Part shown: piece by piece, positions 1 through 9,187 of the stretch | Numbering within the stretch: position 1 is the first letter of the stretch | Layout of the letters: each line of letters starts with the position of its first letter | Assembly (NCBI RefSeq): GCF_013624435.2 | Contig: NZ_CP061768.1 | Coordinates: forward strand, 248,001-312,000 | Length of the DNA stretch: 64,000 bases | Source: Nocardioides campestrisoli | GTDB lineage: Bacteria > Actinomycetota > Actinomycetes > Propionibacteriales > Nocardioidaceae | Reading direction: 5' to 3' | The notes under the pieces: generated by a model | Told to the model about the DNA's origin: nothing | Databases searched by the model: none | What the model saw: only the letters and a program-made list of their open reading frames with translations | Program-made: the position numbers and the translations under genes

Positions 1-1089
1 CGCAACCCGGGACTCGACCCGGCGCGCGTCGACGACGTCGTCCTCGGCGTCGTCTCCCCGATCGGCGAGCAGGGTGCCGACATCGCCAAGACCGCGGCGC
101 TCGCCGCCGGCTACCCCGACACCGTCGCGGGCGTGCAGCTCAACCGGTTCTGCGCCTCCGGCCTCGAGGCGGTCAACCAGGCGGCCTCGCGGGTCCGCGG
201 CGGCTTCGAGGACCTGATCCTGGCCGGCGGCGTGGAGTCGATGAGCCGGGTGCCGATGGGCTCCGACGGCGGCGCCTGGGCGCAGGATCCGGCGACCGCG
301 CTGAAGACCGGCTTCGTGCCCCAGGGCATCGGCGCCGACCTGATCGCCACCGTCGAGGGCTTCAGCCGCTCCGACGTCGACACCTACGCCGCGCAGTCGC
401 ACGCCCGGGCCGCCAAGGCGTGGGCCAACGGCTACTTCGACAACGCCGTGGTGCCGGTGCGCGACCTCAACGGCCTGGTCGTGCTCGACCGGGACGAGAC
501 CATCCGCCCCGACACCACCGCCGAGAGCCTCGCCGGCCTGCGGCCCTCGTTCGCCCAGATCGGCGCCGACGCCGGCTTCGACGAGGTCGCGCTGGAGAAG
601 TACCACTGGCTCGAGCGGATCGACCACGTGCACCACGCGGGCAACTCCTCGGGCATCGTCGACGGCGCCGCGCTGATGGCGATCGGCTCCGAGCAGGTGG
701 GCACCGACCTCGGTCTCACCCCGCGCGCCCGGATCATCTCCACGGCCGTCTCCGGCGCCGACCCGGTGATCATGCTGACCGGACCGGCGCCCGCCGCCCG
801 CAAGGCGCTGGCCAAGGCCGGCCTCGAGGTCGGCGACATCGACCTCTTCGAGATCAACGAGGCGTTCGCCGCCGTCGCCATGCGCTTCATGCGCGACATG
901 GGGATCGGCGACGACATCACCAACGTCAACGGCGGAGCCATCGCGATGGGCCACCCGCTGGGCGCCACCGGCGCGATGATCCTCGGCACGCTGATCGACG
1001 AGCTGGAGCGCCGCGGCCAGCGCCGCGGCCTCGCCACGCTCTGCGTCGGCGGCGGCATGGGCATCGCCACCATCGTCGAGCTGGTCTGA
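1..1089 (+). CDS. Acetyl-CoA C-acyltransferase (thiolase), 5'-truncated by the window
   Basis: The protein is a thiolase that cleaves 3-ketoacyl-CoA to acetyl-CoA and a shortened acyl-CoA in beta-oxidation. The reading frame is open from base 1, so the true start lies upstream; 362 residues are visible against about 400 for the family. The nucleophilic cysteine sits in [10 protein letters not shown], followed by the NEAFA loop, the GHPLGATGA histidine motif and the C-terminal CVGGGMG acid/base cysteine. The next gene, 73 bases downstream, encodes the hydratase/dehydrogenase of the same cycle, so the two likely form a FadA/FadB pair. A biosynthetic acetoacetyl-CoA thiolase role is less likely in this context. 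Confidence 0.93.
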   Translation, partial: RNPGLDPARVDDVVLGVVSPIGEQGADIAKTAALAAGYPDTVAGVQLNRFCASGLEAVNQAASRVRGGFEDLILAGGVESMSRVPMGSDGGAWAQDPATALKTGFVPQGIGADLIATVEGFSRSDVDTYAAQSHARAAKAWANGYFDNAVVPVRDLNGLVVLDRDETIRPDTTAESLAGLRPSFAQIGADAGFDEVALEKYHWLERIDHVHHAGNSSGIVDGAALMAIGSEQVGTDLGLTPRARIISTAVSGADPVIMLTGPAPAARKALAKAGLEVGDIDLFEINEAFAAVAMRFMRDMGIGDDITNVNGGAIAMGHPLGATGAMILGTLIDELERRGQRRGLATLCVGGGMGIATIVELV

Positions 1090-1105
1090 CCCCTCCCTCC
1101 CCGGT

Positions 1106-1140
1106 GGTCGAGGAGGTCGCGCAGCGACCGTCTCGAGACC
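1106..1140. repeat. Short imperfect palindromic intergenic element
   Basis: Between the thiolase and the FadB-like gene lies a 35-bp imperfect palindrome. It starts GGTCGAGGAGGTCGC, has a short GCA centre and ends GCGACCGTCTCGAGACC. The two halves are near reverse complements. It resembles short intergenic palindromes that I remember as abundant in Nocardioides genomes; that link is recall and was not searched. It could form an RNA hairpin between the two cistrons. Confidence 0.6.
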
Positions 1141-1162
1141 CCGCGAACCGAAAGGCTTTCCG

Positions 1163-3382
1163 TTGAGCACCACCCAGAACACCGAGCAGACCGCGGTCCG
1201 CTACGACAAGGACGCCGACGGCGTCGTCACCCTCACCATGGACGACCCGACGTCCAGCGCGAACACGATGAACGAGATCTACCAGCGCTCGATGGACGCG
1301 GCGGTCGACCGCCTCCACGACGAGGTCGCCGCCGACCCGCAGAGCGTGACCGGCGTGATCGTGACCAGCGCGAAGAAGACCTTCTTCGCCGGCGGCAACC
1401 TCAAGATGATGTCGAAGGCCACGAAGGCCGACGCCCCCCGGCTCTTCGAGGAGGTGGAGGGGATGAAGGCGACCCTGCGCCGCCTCGAGACCTTCCCGCG
1501 TCCCGTCGTCGCCGCGATCAACGGCGCCGCCCTCGGCGGCGGCCTGGAGATCGCCCTGGCCACCAACCACCGCATCGCCGTGGACGACAGCAAGATCAAG
1601 ATCGGGCTGCCCGAGGCGACCCTGGGCCTGCTGCCCGGCGGCGGCGGGGTCACCCGCACCGTGCGGATGTTCGGCCTCCAGACCGCGCTGATGGACGTGC
1701 TGCTCCAGGGCACCCAGTTCAACCCCGCCGCGGCGAAGGACAAGGGTCTGGTCGACGAGCTGGTCGCCACCCAGGACGAGCTGCTGCCGGCGGCCCGCGC
1801 GTGGCTGACCAGCGTCAAGGACGACGAGTCCGCGGCCGCGCAGCCGTGGGACCGTCCCGGCTACAAGATGCCCGGCGGAAACCCGAAGTCCCCGGCGATG
1901 GCGGCCTTCCTGCCCGCCTTCCCGGCGCTGCTGCGCAAGCAGCTCAAGGGTGCCGACTTCCCCGCGCAGAAGGCGATCCTCGCGGCCGCGGTCGAGGGTG
2001 CGACCACCGACTTCGAGACCGCCTCGCGGATCGAGTCGCGCTACATCACCAGCCTGATCACCGGTCAGAACTCCAAGAACATGATCCAGGCGTTCTTCTT
2101 CGACCTCCAGGCGATCAACTCCGGCTCCCTGCGCCCGCAGGGGATCGAGAAGTTCAAGGCCACCAAGGTCGGCGTCCTGGGCGCCGGGATGATGGGCGCC
2201 GGCATCGCCTACGTCTGCGCCCGCGCCGGGATGCAGGTCGTGCTCAAGGACGTCGAGGTGGCGAACGCCGAGAAGGGCAAGGCGTACACCGAGAAGCTCA
2301 ACGCCAAGGCCGTCTCCCGGGGCAAGCTGACCCAGGAGAAGTCCGACGAGCTGCTCGGCCGGATCACCGCGACCGCGGACCCCGCCGACCTCGCCGGGTG
2401 CGACCTGGTGATCGAGGCGGTCTTCGAGGACCCGAGCCTGAAGGCGAAGGTCTTCGCCGAGGTGGCGCCGTACGTCAACCCGGACGCGCTGCTGTGCTCC
2501 AACACCTCGACCCTGCCGATCACCGAGCTCGCCGAGGGCGTCGACCGGCCGGCCGACTTCATCGGCCTGCACTTCTTCTCGCCGGTCGACAAGATGCCGC
2601 TGGTGGAGATCATCCGCGGCCGCGAGACCTCGGACACCACGCTGGCCAAGGCGTACGACGTGGTGCAGCAGATCCGCAAGACCCCGATCGTGGTCAACGA
2701 CAGCCGCGGCTTCTACACCTCGCGGGTGATCGGCACCCAGATCAACGAGGGCCTGCGGATGCTCGGCGAGGGCGTCTACCCGATGTCCCTGGAGCGGGCC
2801 GCCACCCAGGCCGGCTTCCCGGTCGGGCCGCTGCAGATCAGCGACGAGCTCAACCTCGAGCTGATGCGCAAGATCAGGATCGCCAACGAGGCCGCGTGGA
2901 AGGCCGAGGGCAAGGACGTCGCTGCCGACCCGTCGACCCAGGTCGTGGAGAAGATGCTCGAGCTGGGTCGCCCCTCGCGGCTCAAGGGCGCCGGGTTCTA
3001 CGAGTACGCCGACGGCAAGCGCGCGGGCCTGTGGTCCGGCCTGGCCGAGACCTTCCCGCCCGCCGAGGAGCAGATCCCGTTCCGCGACGTGAAGGACCGG
3101 ATGCTCTTCATCGAGGCGCTGGAGACCGCCAAGTGCTTCGAGGAGGGGGTCATCACCTCCGCGGCGGCCGCCAACATCGGCTCGATCATGGGCATCGGCT
3201 TCCCGCCCGCCACCGGCGGTGCGGCGCAGTTCATGACCGGCTACGAGGGTGCCGACGGCACGGTCGGCCTGAAGGCGTTCGTGGCCCGGGCCGACGAGCT
3301 GGCCGCGGCGTACGGCGAGCGCTTCGCGCCCACCGCGCGGCTGCGGGAGATGGCGGAGAAGGGCGAGTCCTTCCCCGCCTGA
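1163..3382 (+). CDS. FadB-type 3-hydroxyacyl-CoA dehydrogenase / enoyl-CoA hydratase
   Basis: This is a bifunctional beta-oxidation enzyme of 739 residues. It hydrates 2-enoyl-CoA and then oxidises the 3-hydroxyacyl-CoA with NAD. The N-terminal crotonase domain (about residues 1-200) carries the oxyanion-hole segments [10 protein letters not shown] and [13 protein letters not shown]. The NAD-binding dehydrogenase domain starts near residue 333 with [15 protein letters not shown] and contains the LHFFSP motif. A C-terminal 3HCDH domain follows. The start is TTG at 1163, with AAAGG about 8 bases upstream. It lies directly downstream of the thiolase, so both subunits of a trifunctional complex are probably made together. 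Length and order match FadB/FadJ. Confidence 0.93.
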   Translation: MSTTQNTEQTAVRYDKDADGVVTLTMDDPTSSANTMNEIYQRSMDAAVDRLHDEVAADPQSVTGVIVTSAKKTFFAGGNLKMMSKATKADAPRLFEEVEGMKATLRRLETFPRPVVAAINGAALGGGLEIALATNHRIAVDDSKIKIGLPEATLGLLPGGGGVTRTVRMFGLQTALMDVLLQGTQFNPAAAKDKGLVDELVATQDELLPAARAWLTSVKDDESAAAQPWDRPGYKMPGGNPKSPAMAAFLPAFPALLRKQLKGADFPAQKAILAAAVEGATTDFETASRIESRYITSLITGQNSKNMIQAFFFDLQAINSGSLRPQGIEKFKATKVGVLGAGMMGAGIAYVCARAGMQVVLKDVEVANAEKGKAYTEKLNAKAVSRGKLTQEKSDELLGRITATADPADLAGCDLVIEAVFEDPSLKAKVFAEVAPYVNPDALLCSNTSTLPITELAEGVDRPADFIGLHFFSPVDKMPLVEIIRGRETSDTTLAKAYDVVQQIRKTPIVVNDSRGFYTSRVIGTQINEGLRMLGEGVYPMSLERAATQAGFPVGPLQISDELNLELMRKIRIANEAAWKAEGKDVAADPSTQVVEKMLELGRPSRLKGAGFYEYADGKRAGLWSGLAETFPPAEEQIPFRDVKDRMLFIEALETAKCFEEGVITSAAAANIGSIMGIGFPPATGGAAQFMTGYEGADGTVGLKAFVARADELAAAYGERFAPTARLREMAEKGESFPA

Positions 3383-3436
3383 CCCCGTCACCTTCTCCAC
3401 CCCCCTGCTCCACCCCCGCTCCAACCCCTGCTCCAA

Positions 3437-3516
3437 CCCTTGTAACGCGCTGTTCAACTCACTCAGCCACCCCACCCAATGGGGGCTGATGTGTGAAAAA
3501 CAGCGCGTTACAAGGG
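3437..3516. repeat. 80-nt inverted repeat (18-bp perfect arms)
   Basis: The left arm CCCTTGTAACGCGCTGTT (3437-3454) and its exact reverse complement (3499-3516) enclose a 44-nt spacer. The spacer can itself pair (AGCC.CCCCA with TGGGGGCT), so the whole unit can fold into one long stem. It sits 54 bases after the FadB-like gene and just before the ribosome-binding site of the ABC ATPase gene. It could be a terminator/attenuator, an operator or a MITE-like repeat; the sequence alone does not decide. Confidence 0.8.
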
Positions 3517-3530
3517 GAGGGGTGGGCAGA

Positions 3531-4262
3531 ATGCGAACGGTGAACCAGAGCCCTGCGATCCCCCCGGCGGTCGACGTCGCCGACCTGCACGTGCGCTTCG
3601 GCGAGGTCGAGGCGGTGGCCGGCGTCTCGCTCACGGCGTACGCCGGGGAGTCCACCGCCCTGCTCGGCCGCAACGGCGCCGGCAAGTCGACCACCATGCG
3701 GGTGCTCGCCGGGGTGGTGCCGCCGACCGCCGGGCGGGTGCTGGTCGCCGGGCACGACGCCGCCCGGGACGCCCTGGCGGTCAAGCGCGCCGTCGGCTAC
3801 TGCCCCGACGTCGGCGGCCTGGTGCCGCGGGCCACCCCCTGGGAGCACCTCCAGCTGGCCGCCCGGCTGCGGCGGATGCCCGACTGGGAGCCGCGGGCCC
3901 GCGACCTGCTGGAGCGGTTCGAGCTCGGCGACGTCGCGCACCGCGTGACCGCCGGGTTCAGCCACGGCATGGGCCGCCGGCTCTCGGTCATCCTCGCCGC
4001 CTTCCACGAGCCCGAGGTGCTGCTGCTCGACGAGCCCTTCGACGGGGTCGACCCCATCGGCGTGGAGGCGACCTTCGAGGTGGTCGCCGACGCCCGCGCC
4101 CGCGGGGCCAGCGTGCTGCTCTCCACCCACCTGCGCGAGCTGGCGATCGAGGTCTGCACCTCGGCGCTGGTGCTGCGCGGCGGGGAGCGGGTCGCGACCC
4201 TGGACGCCGACGAGCTGGCCGGGGAGGTCGGCGCCGATGCCTACCGCGCTCTCCTCGACTGA
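3531..4262 (+). CDS. ABC transporter ATP-binding protein
   Basis: This is the nucleotide-binding subunit of an ABC transporter, 243 residues. Walker A is GRNGAGKST (about 46-54), the degenerate signature is SHGMGRRLS, Walker B is VLLLDEPFDGVD and the switch is STHL. An in-frame ATG at 3489 lies inside the upstream hairpin. I chose ATG 3531 because a strong GGGGAGGGG ribosome-binding site ends about 9 bases before it and the fold begins normally from there. The stop overlaps the permease gene by 26 bases, so the two are translationally coupled. The substrate is unknown; the organisation suggests an ABC-2-like exporter. Confidence 0.9.
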   Translation: MRTVNQSPAIPPAVDVADLHVRFGEVEAVAGVSLTAYAGESTALLGRNGAGKSTTMRVLAGVVPPTAGRVLVAGHDAARDALAVKRAVGYCPDVGGLVPRATPWEHLQLAARLRRMPDWEPRARDLLERFELGDVAHRVTAGFSHGMGRRLSVILAAFHEPEVLLLDEPFDGVDPIGVEATFEVVADARARGASVLLSTHLRELAIEVCTSALVLRGGERVATLDADELAGEVGADAYRALLD

Positions 4263-5805
4263 GTCCTCCCGGCGCACCGGCAGGTCCGGGGCCTGGGAGC
4301 AGCACGTCGTCGGCCCGCTGGTCGACACCGGTCACCTGCTCGCGTTCCGGGCCGGCTCCGTACGCCGCCCGCGGGCGCTGCGCCTCGGCTGGGGCGTGCT
4401 CGGGGCGATCACCCTCGCGGTGGTGCTGGTTCCCGCACTGGTCTCCGAGCGCGGTGCCGACCCCGCCCGCGTCCTGGACGTGCTGATCCTGCTGCCGACG
4501 TTCATGGTCGGCTTCCTGACCCTGGCGGTCGTCTCGTCGGTGGCCTCCGGCGGCGGGCGCGAGCTGCTCGCCGGCGAGCAGGCGGTCGCCTTCCCGGTCA
4601 GCCCCACCACCGACCACCTCGGGGCGCTGCTGATGGCGCCGCTCAACATCGCCTGGTTGCTGCAGGCCTGGTTCCTCCTCGGCGCGGCCTCCTGGGCCAC
4701 CGGCTTCGGCGGCGCCCTGGTGCCGTTGCAGGTGGTGCTGCTGCTCTGGCTGGTGCTGGCCACCGCCACGGCGCAGGCGGTCGGCTGGACGCTGGAGTCC
4801 GTACGCCGCCGGCAGCACGGGATCGCGGCGCTGCGCGTCCTCGGGCTGGGGTGCGCCGGGGTGGCCGTGTGGGTGCAGCTGACCGGACGCTGGGGAGATC
4901 TCCTGGACGAGGCGCCCACGCTGCACCTGGTCACCTCGGCGCTGGGCGGGTTCACGCCCCGGTGGGCCGGCGCGGTCCTGCTGGAGGCAGTCGCGATCGT
5001 CGCCGTGGTGGCGCTGGGTGCCTGGCCGGCGCACGCCGCCGCGCGCCGGCTCGCCCGCGACGAGCAGCGGTTCGAGTCGTTGAGCTATCCCGGCCGTCCC
5101 ACGCCCCGCACCGACCTGGCGATGCTCGTGCGGATCGACCGGGCCTCGGTCTGGCGCACGGTGCCGATGCGCCGCGGGCTCACGGTGCTCGCCGTCGGTC
5201 CGGGCCTGGTGGCCCTGGCCGGGGCCCTGTCCTGGGACATGGTGGTGGTGCTGCCGGGGCTGGTGGTCAGCGGCGGGGTGCTGCTGTTCGGGGTCAACGC
5301 GTGGTCGCTGGACGGTCGCGGCGGCCTGTGGCGCGAGAGCCTGCCGGTCGACCCGGCGGCGGTCTTCCGGGCCCGCAGCGCCGTGCTGGCCGAGTGGCTG
5401 CTCTCCGCCGCCCTGGTCACGGTCGTGCTGGCCTCGCTGCGCGCGGGCGTGCCCAGTGCCACGGAGGTGGCGGCCCTGCTCTGCTGTGTGGTCGTGGTCA
5501 CCGCCCAGGTGGTGGCCGTGGCGATGACCTGGTCGCTGCGCCGGCCGTTCTCCGTCGACCTGCGCTCGGCCCGTGCGACCCCCGCCCCGCCGGTGGTGAT
5601 GGTCGGCTACTCCGCCCGGCTGGCGACCAGCACCACGATGACCGCGATGGTCTTCTCCACCCTCTCGTGGACCGCACCGTGGTGGGTGCCGGTCCTGGTG
5701 GCGGTGCCGTTCCTCGGCTGGTCCGCGGTCCGCTGGCACCGAGCAGCACGCCGGTGGCTGGACCCGGCCCATCGTGCGCTCGTGGTCACCACCGTCGCCG
5801 CCTGA
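4237..5805 (+). CDS. ABC transporter permease, polytopic membrane protein
   Basis: This 522-residue integral membrane protein is the partner of the ATPase gene it overlaps. Hydrophobic segments are spread over the whole length, for example GVLGAITLAVVLVPALV near residue 52, IAWLLQAWFLLGAASWA, VVLLLWLVLATATAQAV and a C-terminal pair ending VPVLVAVPFLGW. Short charged loops separate them, and there is no binding-protein gene in the unit. That arrangement favours export. I do not recognise a more specific family, and the substrate cannot be read from the sequence. Confidence 0.85.
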   Translation: MPTALSSTESSRRTGRSGAWEQHVVGPLVDTGHLLAFRAGSVRRPRALRLGWGVLGAITLAVVLVPALVSERGADPARVLDVLILLPTFMVGFLTLAVVSSVASGGGRELLAGEQAVAFPVSPTTDHLGALLMAPLNIAWLLQAWFLLGAASWATGFGGALVPLQVVLLLWLVLATATAQAVGWTLESVRRRQHGIAALRVLGLGCAGVAVWVQLTGRWGDLLDEAPTLHLVTSALGGFTPRWAGAVLLEAVAIVAVVALGAWPAHAAARRLARDEQRFESLSYPGRPTPRTDLAMLVRIDRASVWRTVPMRRGLTVLAVGPGLVALAGALSWDMVVVLPGLVVSGGVLLFGVNAWSLDGRGGLWRESLPVDPAAVFRARSAVLAEWLLSAALVTVVLASLRAGVPSATEVAALLCCVVVVTAQVVAVAMTWSLRRPFSVDLRSARATPAPPVVMVGYSARLATSTTMTAMVFSTLSWTAPWWVPVLVAVPFLGWSAVRWHRAARRWLDPAHRALVVTTVAA

Positions 5806-5815
5806 GTCGACGACT

Positions 5816-5821
5816 TACGAT
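5816..5821 (+). promoter_or_regulatory. Candidate -10 element of a leaderless promoter
   Basis: TACGAT ends 6 bases before the ATG at 5828, and there is no good Shine-Dalgarno sequence between them. This spacing is expected if transcription starts at the A of the start codon. No clear -35 hexamer is visible. Confidence 0.5.
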
Positions 5822-5827
5822 CTGGGC

Positions 5828-6754
5828 ATGACCCGTCTCCCCCTCAGCGTCTCCCGCACCACCGGCCGCCGTCCCCAGGCCCGCCGTCTCGCCGCGGTCG
5901 CGGCCGCCCCGCTGCTGCTCGTCGGCGCCGCCTGCGCCCCCACCGAGGACGTGGACGAGTCCGCCACCGACTCCAGCCCGGAGTCCTCGGCCGCCGTCGA
6001 CCCGGCCGAGTGCGCCGCGGACGCGGTGCGCACCGAGGGCACGCTGACCATCGGCACCGACTCCCCGGCGTACGAGCCGTGGTTCACCGACAACGACCCC
6101 GGCACGGGTGACGGGTTCGAGTCGGCGGTCGCCTACGAGGTCGCGGACCGTCTGGGCTTCGCCGTGGACGAGGTGACGTGGGTGACGGTGCCGTTCAACA
6201 CCTCCTACAAGCCGGGGCCCAAGGAGTTCGACTTCGACATCAACCAGATCTCGATCACCCCCGAGCGCGCCGAGCGGGTCGACTTCTCCCGCGGCTACTA
6301 CTCCGCCGCCCAGGCCGTGATCGCGCTCGACGACAGCCCGGCCGCCGACGCCACCACCGTGGCGGACCTGGCCGACCTGCGCCTGGGCGCCCAGACCGGC
6401 ACCACGTCGCTGACCGCGATCCGCGACGTGATCAAGCCCGACGCCGAGGTGTCGGTCTTCGAGGACACCAACGCCGCCAAGCAGGCGCTGATGAACGACC
6501 AGGTCGACGCGATCCTGGCCGACCTGCCGACCGCGTTCTACATCACCGCGGCGGAGATCCCGGAGGCCACCATCATCGGCCAGTTCCAGCCCGAGACCGG
6601 CGACCAGGAGGAGTTCGGCCTGCTGCTGGAGAAGGGCAGTCCGATGACCGCCTGCGTCGACGCCGCGCTGGCGGAGATGGAGGAGGACGGCACCCTGGCC
6701 TCGCTGGAGGAGGAGTGGCTCTCGGAGACCGTCGGCGTGCCCGAGCTGAATTGA
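5828..6754 (+). CDS. Amino-acid ABC transporter substrate-binding lipoprotein (family 3)
   Basis: This is the extracytoplasmic receptor of a polar amino-acid importer, 308 residues. A twin-arginine-rich N-terminus leads into a hydrophobic stretch AAVAAAPLLLVGAACAP with a lipobox-like cysteine, followed by an acidic linker. The mature part has the family-3 periplasmic-binding fold: LTIGTDSPAYEPWF, then DFDINQISITPERAERVDF, and LRLGAQTGTTS in the second lobe. An upstream in-frame start at 5774 would lie inside the previous gene; ATG 5828 gives a proper signal peptide and is preceded by a -10-like hexamer. The permease and ATPase genes follow directly. Confidence 0.92.
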   Translation: MTRLPLSVSRTTGRRPQARRLAAVAAAPLLLVGAACAPTEDVDESATDSSPESSAAVDPAECAADAVRTEGTLTIGTDSPAYEPWFTDNDPGTGDGFESAVAYEVADRLGFAVDEVTWVTVPFNTSYKPGPKEFDFDINQISITPERAERVDFSRGYYSAAQAVIALDDSPAADATTVADLADLRLGAQTGTTSLTAIRDVIKPDAEVSVFEDTNAAKQALMNDQVDAILADLPTAFYITAAEIPEATIIGQFQPETGDQEEFGLLLEKGSPMTACVDAALAEMEEDGTLASLEEEWLSETVGVPELN

Positions 6755-6764
6755 TCGGGCGTCG

Positions 6765-7625
6765 GTGACCCTTCCCGAGGCGGCCTGGCAGCCCAGCGAG
6801 CGTGAGCTCGAGCGGCGCCGGGTCCGCCGCTCCCTGCACCGCCGGTCCCTGGCGATCGCGGTCCTGGCGACCGTGGTGGTCTTCGGGGCGATGGCGGTCG
6901 GTGTCGTCACCTCTCCCGGGTGGGCGACGGTCCAGGAGTACTTCTTCGACCCCGAGGCTGCGCGCGAGTCGTTCCCCGCGATCTGGGCGGGGTTCTGGCT
7001 CAACGTGAAGATGTTCCTGATCGCCGAGCCGCTGATCCTGGTGCTCGGCCTGGGCCTGGCGCTGGCGCGCCAGGCCCGAGTCCCGTGGCTGACCCCGCTG
7101 CGGCTGCTGGCGACCCTCTACACCGACCTCTTCCGCGGGATCCCGACGATCCTGCTGGTGGTGCTGCTCGCCTTCGGCATGCCCGCGCTGCAGCTGCAGG
7201 GCGTCACCAACGACCGGTTCTTCTGGGCGCTGGTGGCGCTGGTGCTCTCGTACGGCGCCTACGTGGGGGAGGTCTTCCGGGCCGGGATCGAGTCGGTGCA
7301 CCCCTCCCAGCTGGCCAGCGCGGAGACGCTCGGGCTCACCCGCTTCCAGACCATGCGGTACGTCGTGGTGCCCCAGGCGGTACGCCGCGTCGTCCCGCCG
7401 CTGCTCAACGACTTCGTCTCGCTGCAGAAGGACACCGCACTGGTCTCCACGGTGGGCATCTTCGACGCCGTCTTCGCCGCCCGCGACTACGGCAACTACA
7501 ACTTCAACGACACCCCGCTGGTGGTGGTGGCGCTCTTCTTCGTCGCGATCACCATCCCGCTGGCGCGGCTGACCGACTACCTGGCGAAGCGGACCGCGGC
7601 GCGGGAGAGGGCTGGTGCCCGATGA
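6765..7625 (+). CDS. Amino-acid ABC transporter permease
   Basis: This is the membrane subunit of the polar amino-acid importer, 286 residues, starting with GTG. A basic N-terminal tail precedes the first membrane span (SLAIAVLATVVVFGAMAVG), and several more spans follow. The cytoplasmic EAA coupling loop is clear: EVFRAGIESVHPSQL, then AETLGLTRFQTM and VVVPQAVRRVVPPLLNDF. There is only one permease gene, so the channel is presumably a homodimer. The stop overlaps the ATPase start (ATGA), and the binding-protein stop is 10 bases upstream. Confidence 0.92.
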   Translation: MTLPEAAWQPSERELERRRVRRSLHRRSLAIAVLATVVVFGAMAVGVVTSPGWATVQEYFFDPEAARESFPAIWAGFWLNVKMFLIAEPLILVLGLGLALARQARVPWLTPLRLLATLYTDLFRGIPTILLVVLLAFGMPALQLQGVTNDRFFWALVALVLSYGAYVGEVFRAGIESVHPSQLASAETLGLTRFQTMRYVVVPQAVRRVVPPLLNDFVSLQKDTALVSTVGIFDAVFAARDYGNYNFNDTPLVVVALFFVAITIPLARLTDYLAKRTAARERAGAR

Positions 7626-8359
7626 GCGAGCTGCTGCGGGTCCGCGGACTGCGCAAGAGCTACGGCGACAAGGTGGTGCTGCACGACATCGACCTCGACG
7701 TCGCGGCCGGCGACGTGGTCTGCCTGATCGGCTCCTCGGGGTCGGGCAAGTCCACCCTGCTGCGGTGCCTCAACCTGCTCGAGGAGATCGACGACGGGCT
7801 GGTCGAGCTGGACGGGGTGGACATCTCCGACCCCCGGGTCGACCGGCGCGCGGTGCGCTCCCGGATGGGGATGGTCTTCCAGGCCTACAACCTGTTCCCG
7901 CACCTGAGCGTGCTCGACAACGTCACCCTCGCTCCGCGCAAGGTGCACGGCGTCGGCCGCCGGGAGGCCGAGGAGCGGGCCCGGGAGCTGCTGGGGCGGT
8001 TCGGGCTCGGCGACAAGGCCGGCGCCCACCCCGACCAGCTCTCCGGCGGCCAGCAGCAGCGGGCCGCGCTGGTCCGGGCCCTCGCGCCCGCACCCAGCCT
8101 GCTGCTGCTCGACGAGATCACCGCCGCCCTGGACCCCGAGCTGGTCGGTGACGTGCTGGACGCGGTGCGCGCCCTCGCCGAGGCGGGCACCACGCTGGTG
8201 CTGGCCACCCACGAGATGCGGTTCGCCCGCGACGTGGCCAGCCGCGTCTGCTTCCTCGACGACGGCCGGATCCTGGAGGCCGGCCCGCCGGAGGAGATCT
8301 TCACCGCGCCACGGGAGGAGCGGACCCGGCAGTTCCTGCGCCGGGTGCTGACGGACTGA
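7622..8359 (+). CDS. Amino-acid ABC transporter ATP-binding protein
   Basis: This is the ATPase subunit of the polar amino-acid importer (GlnQ-like), 245 residues. Walker A is GSSGSGKST (37-45), the Q-loop is in MVFQAYNLFPHLSVLDNV, the signature is LSGGQQQR, Walker B is LLLLDEITAALDPELV and the switch is ATHEM. The usual DEPTSALDP is replaced by DEITAALDP, a variation also seen in this subfamily. It closes the three-gene unit and converges on the dehydrogenase gene 15 bases away. There are no specificity determinants in this subunit. Confidence 0.93.
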   Translation: MSELLRVRGLRKSYGDKVVLHDIDLDVAAGDVVCLIGSSGSGKSTLLRCLNLLEEIDDGLVELDGVDISDPRVDRRAVRSRMGMVFQAYNLFPHLSVLDNVTLAPRKVHGVGRREAEERARELLGRFGLGDKAGAHPDQLSGGQQQRAALVRALAPAPSLLLLDEITAALDPELVGDVLDAVRALAEAGTTLVLATHEMRFARDVASRVCFLDDGRILEAGPPEEIFTAPREERTRQFLRRVLTD

Positions 8360-8374
8360 CCCGCTCGCCGCCCG

Positions 8375-9160
8375 CTAGACCAGCTTGCGGAACAGCGGCA
8401 TCGGCGCGTGCTTGATCACCCGGGCCAGCACCTCCCACGGCAGTCCCGGCACGTGCGCGGTGGCGCGCTCGGCCTCGATCGCGGCGACCATCGCCCGCAC
8501 CCCGCGCTCGGTGGAGACCAGCAGCGGGGGCGGGGTGGTGCCGGGACCGGTGGGGTTCATCTCCGAGGCGATGTAGCCCGGGTAGATCACGGAGAACTTG
8601 ATCGCGCTCCCGTGCAGCTCCGCGCGCAGGCCTTCGGCGAGGTGGGCGACGGCGGCCTTGGTGGCGGCGTACGTCGTCATCGCCTTGGGCATGCCGCGCA
8701 CCGCGGAGACGCTGGAGACGACCACCAGGTGGCCGCTGCCCTGGGCGCGGAAGATCTCCATCGCGGCCTCGACCTGGGCCAGCGCGGCGACGAAGTTCGT
8801 CATCGCCGTCTCCCGGTTGGCGTCGAAGCGGCCGGTGCCGAGCGGGGCGCCCTTGCCGATCCCGGCGTTGACCACCACCCGGTCCAGGGTCAGGCCCTCG
8901 GTGGCGAAGTCGTCGCGGAACGCGCGGACGGTCTCGAAGACCGCGTCGTGGTCGTTGACGTCCAGCGCGCGCACGTGCACAGGGTGACCCGGCCGGGCGG
9001 CCTGGATCTCGGCCCGCAGCTCATCGAGCCGTTCGGTCCGGCGGGCGCAGAGGGCCAGCGGGTGGCCACGATCGGCGAGCTGGCGAGCCATCTCGGCGCC
9101 GAGCCCGCTGCTGGCGCCGGTGATCAGGGTGGTCCTCGGGATGGTGCTCGCCTGGGTCAT
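8375..9160 (-). CDS. SDR family NAD(P)-dependent oxidoreductase
   Basis: This is a classical short-chain dehydrogenase of 261 residues. The cofactor motif is TGASSGLG near residue 14, and the NAG motif reads VVVNAGIG. The catalytic serine is in VVSSVSAVRG, and the Y-x-x-x-K pair is Tyr164/Lys168 in TYAATK. CARRTERL after the second strand suggests NADPH preference. The substrate is unknown. The gene stands alone on the minus strand and has a CACACT hexamer 7 bases before its ATG, so it may be leaderless. Confidence 0.9.
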   Translation of the reverse strand: MTQASTIPRTTLITGASSGLGAEMARQLADRGHPLALCARRTERLDELRAEIQAARPGHPVHVRALDVNDHDAVFETVRAFRDDFATEGLTLDRVVVNAGIGKGAPLGTGRFDANRETAMTNFVAALAQVEAAMEIFRAQGSGHLVVVSSVSAVRGMPKAMTTYAATKAAVAHLAEGLRAELHGSAIKFSVIYPGYIASEMNPTGPGTTPPPLLVSTERGVRAMVAAIEAERATAHVPGLPWEVLARVIKHAPMPLFRKLV

Positions 9161-9167
9161 GGGCGCC

Positions 9168-9173
9168 AGTGTG
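9168..9173 (-). promoter_or_regulatory. Candidate -10 element for the SDR gene
   Basis: Read on the minus strand, CACACT ends 7 bases before the ATG at 9160, and the intervening bases have no ribosome-binding site. The geometry matches the other candidate leaderless promoters in this window. Confidence 0.4.
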
Positions 9174-9187
9174 ACGCACGCCGCGGC

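Noticed and set aside
3489..3530. ATG 3489 as the start of the ABC ATPase
   Set aside because: It lies inside the inverted repeat and encodes a tail with no family similarity, whereas ATG 3531 has a strong ribosome-binding site.
926..3784. Very long minus-strand open frame opposite the FadB-like gene
   Set aside because: It is antisense to a clear enzyme, encodes low-complexity Arg/Gly/Val-rich sequence without a domain, and is expected from the high GC content.
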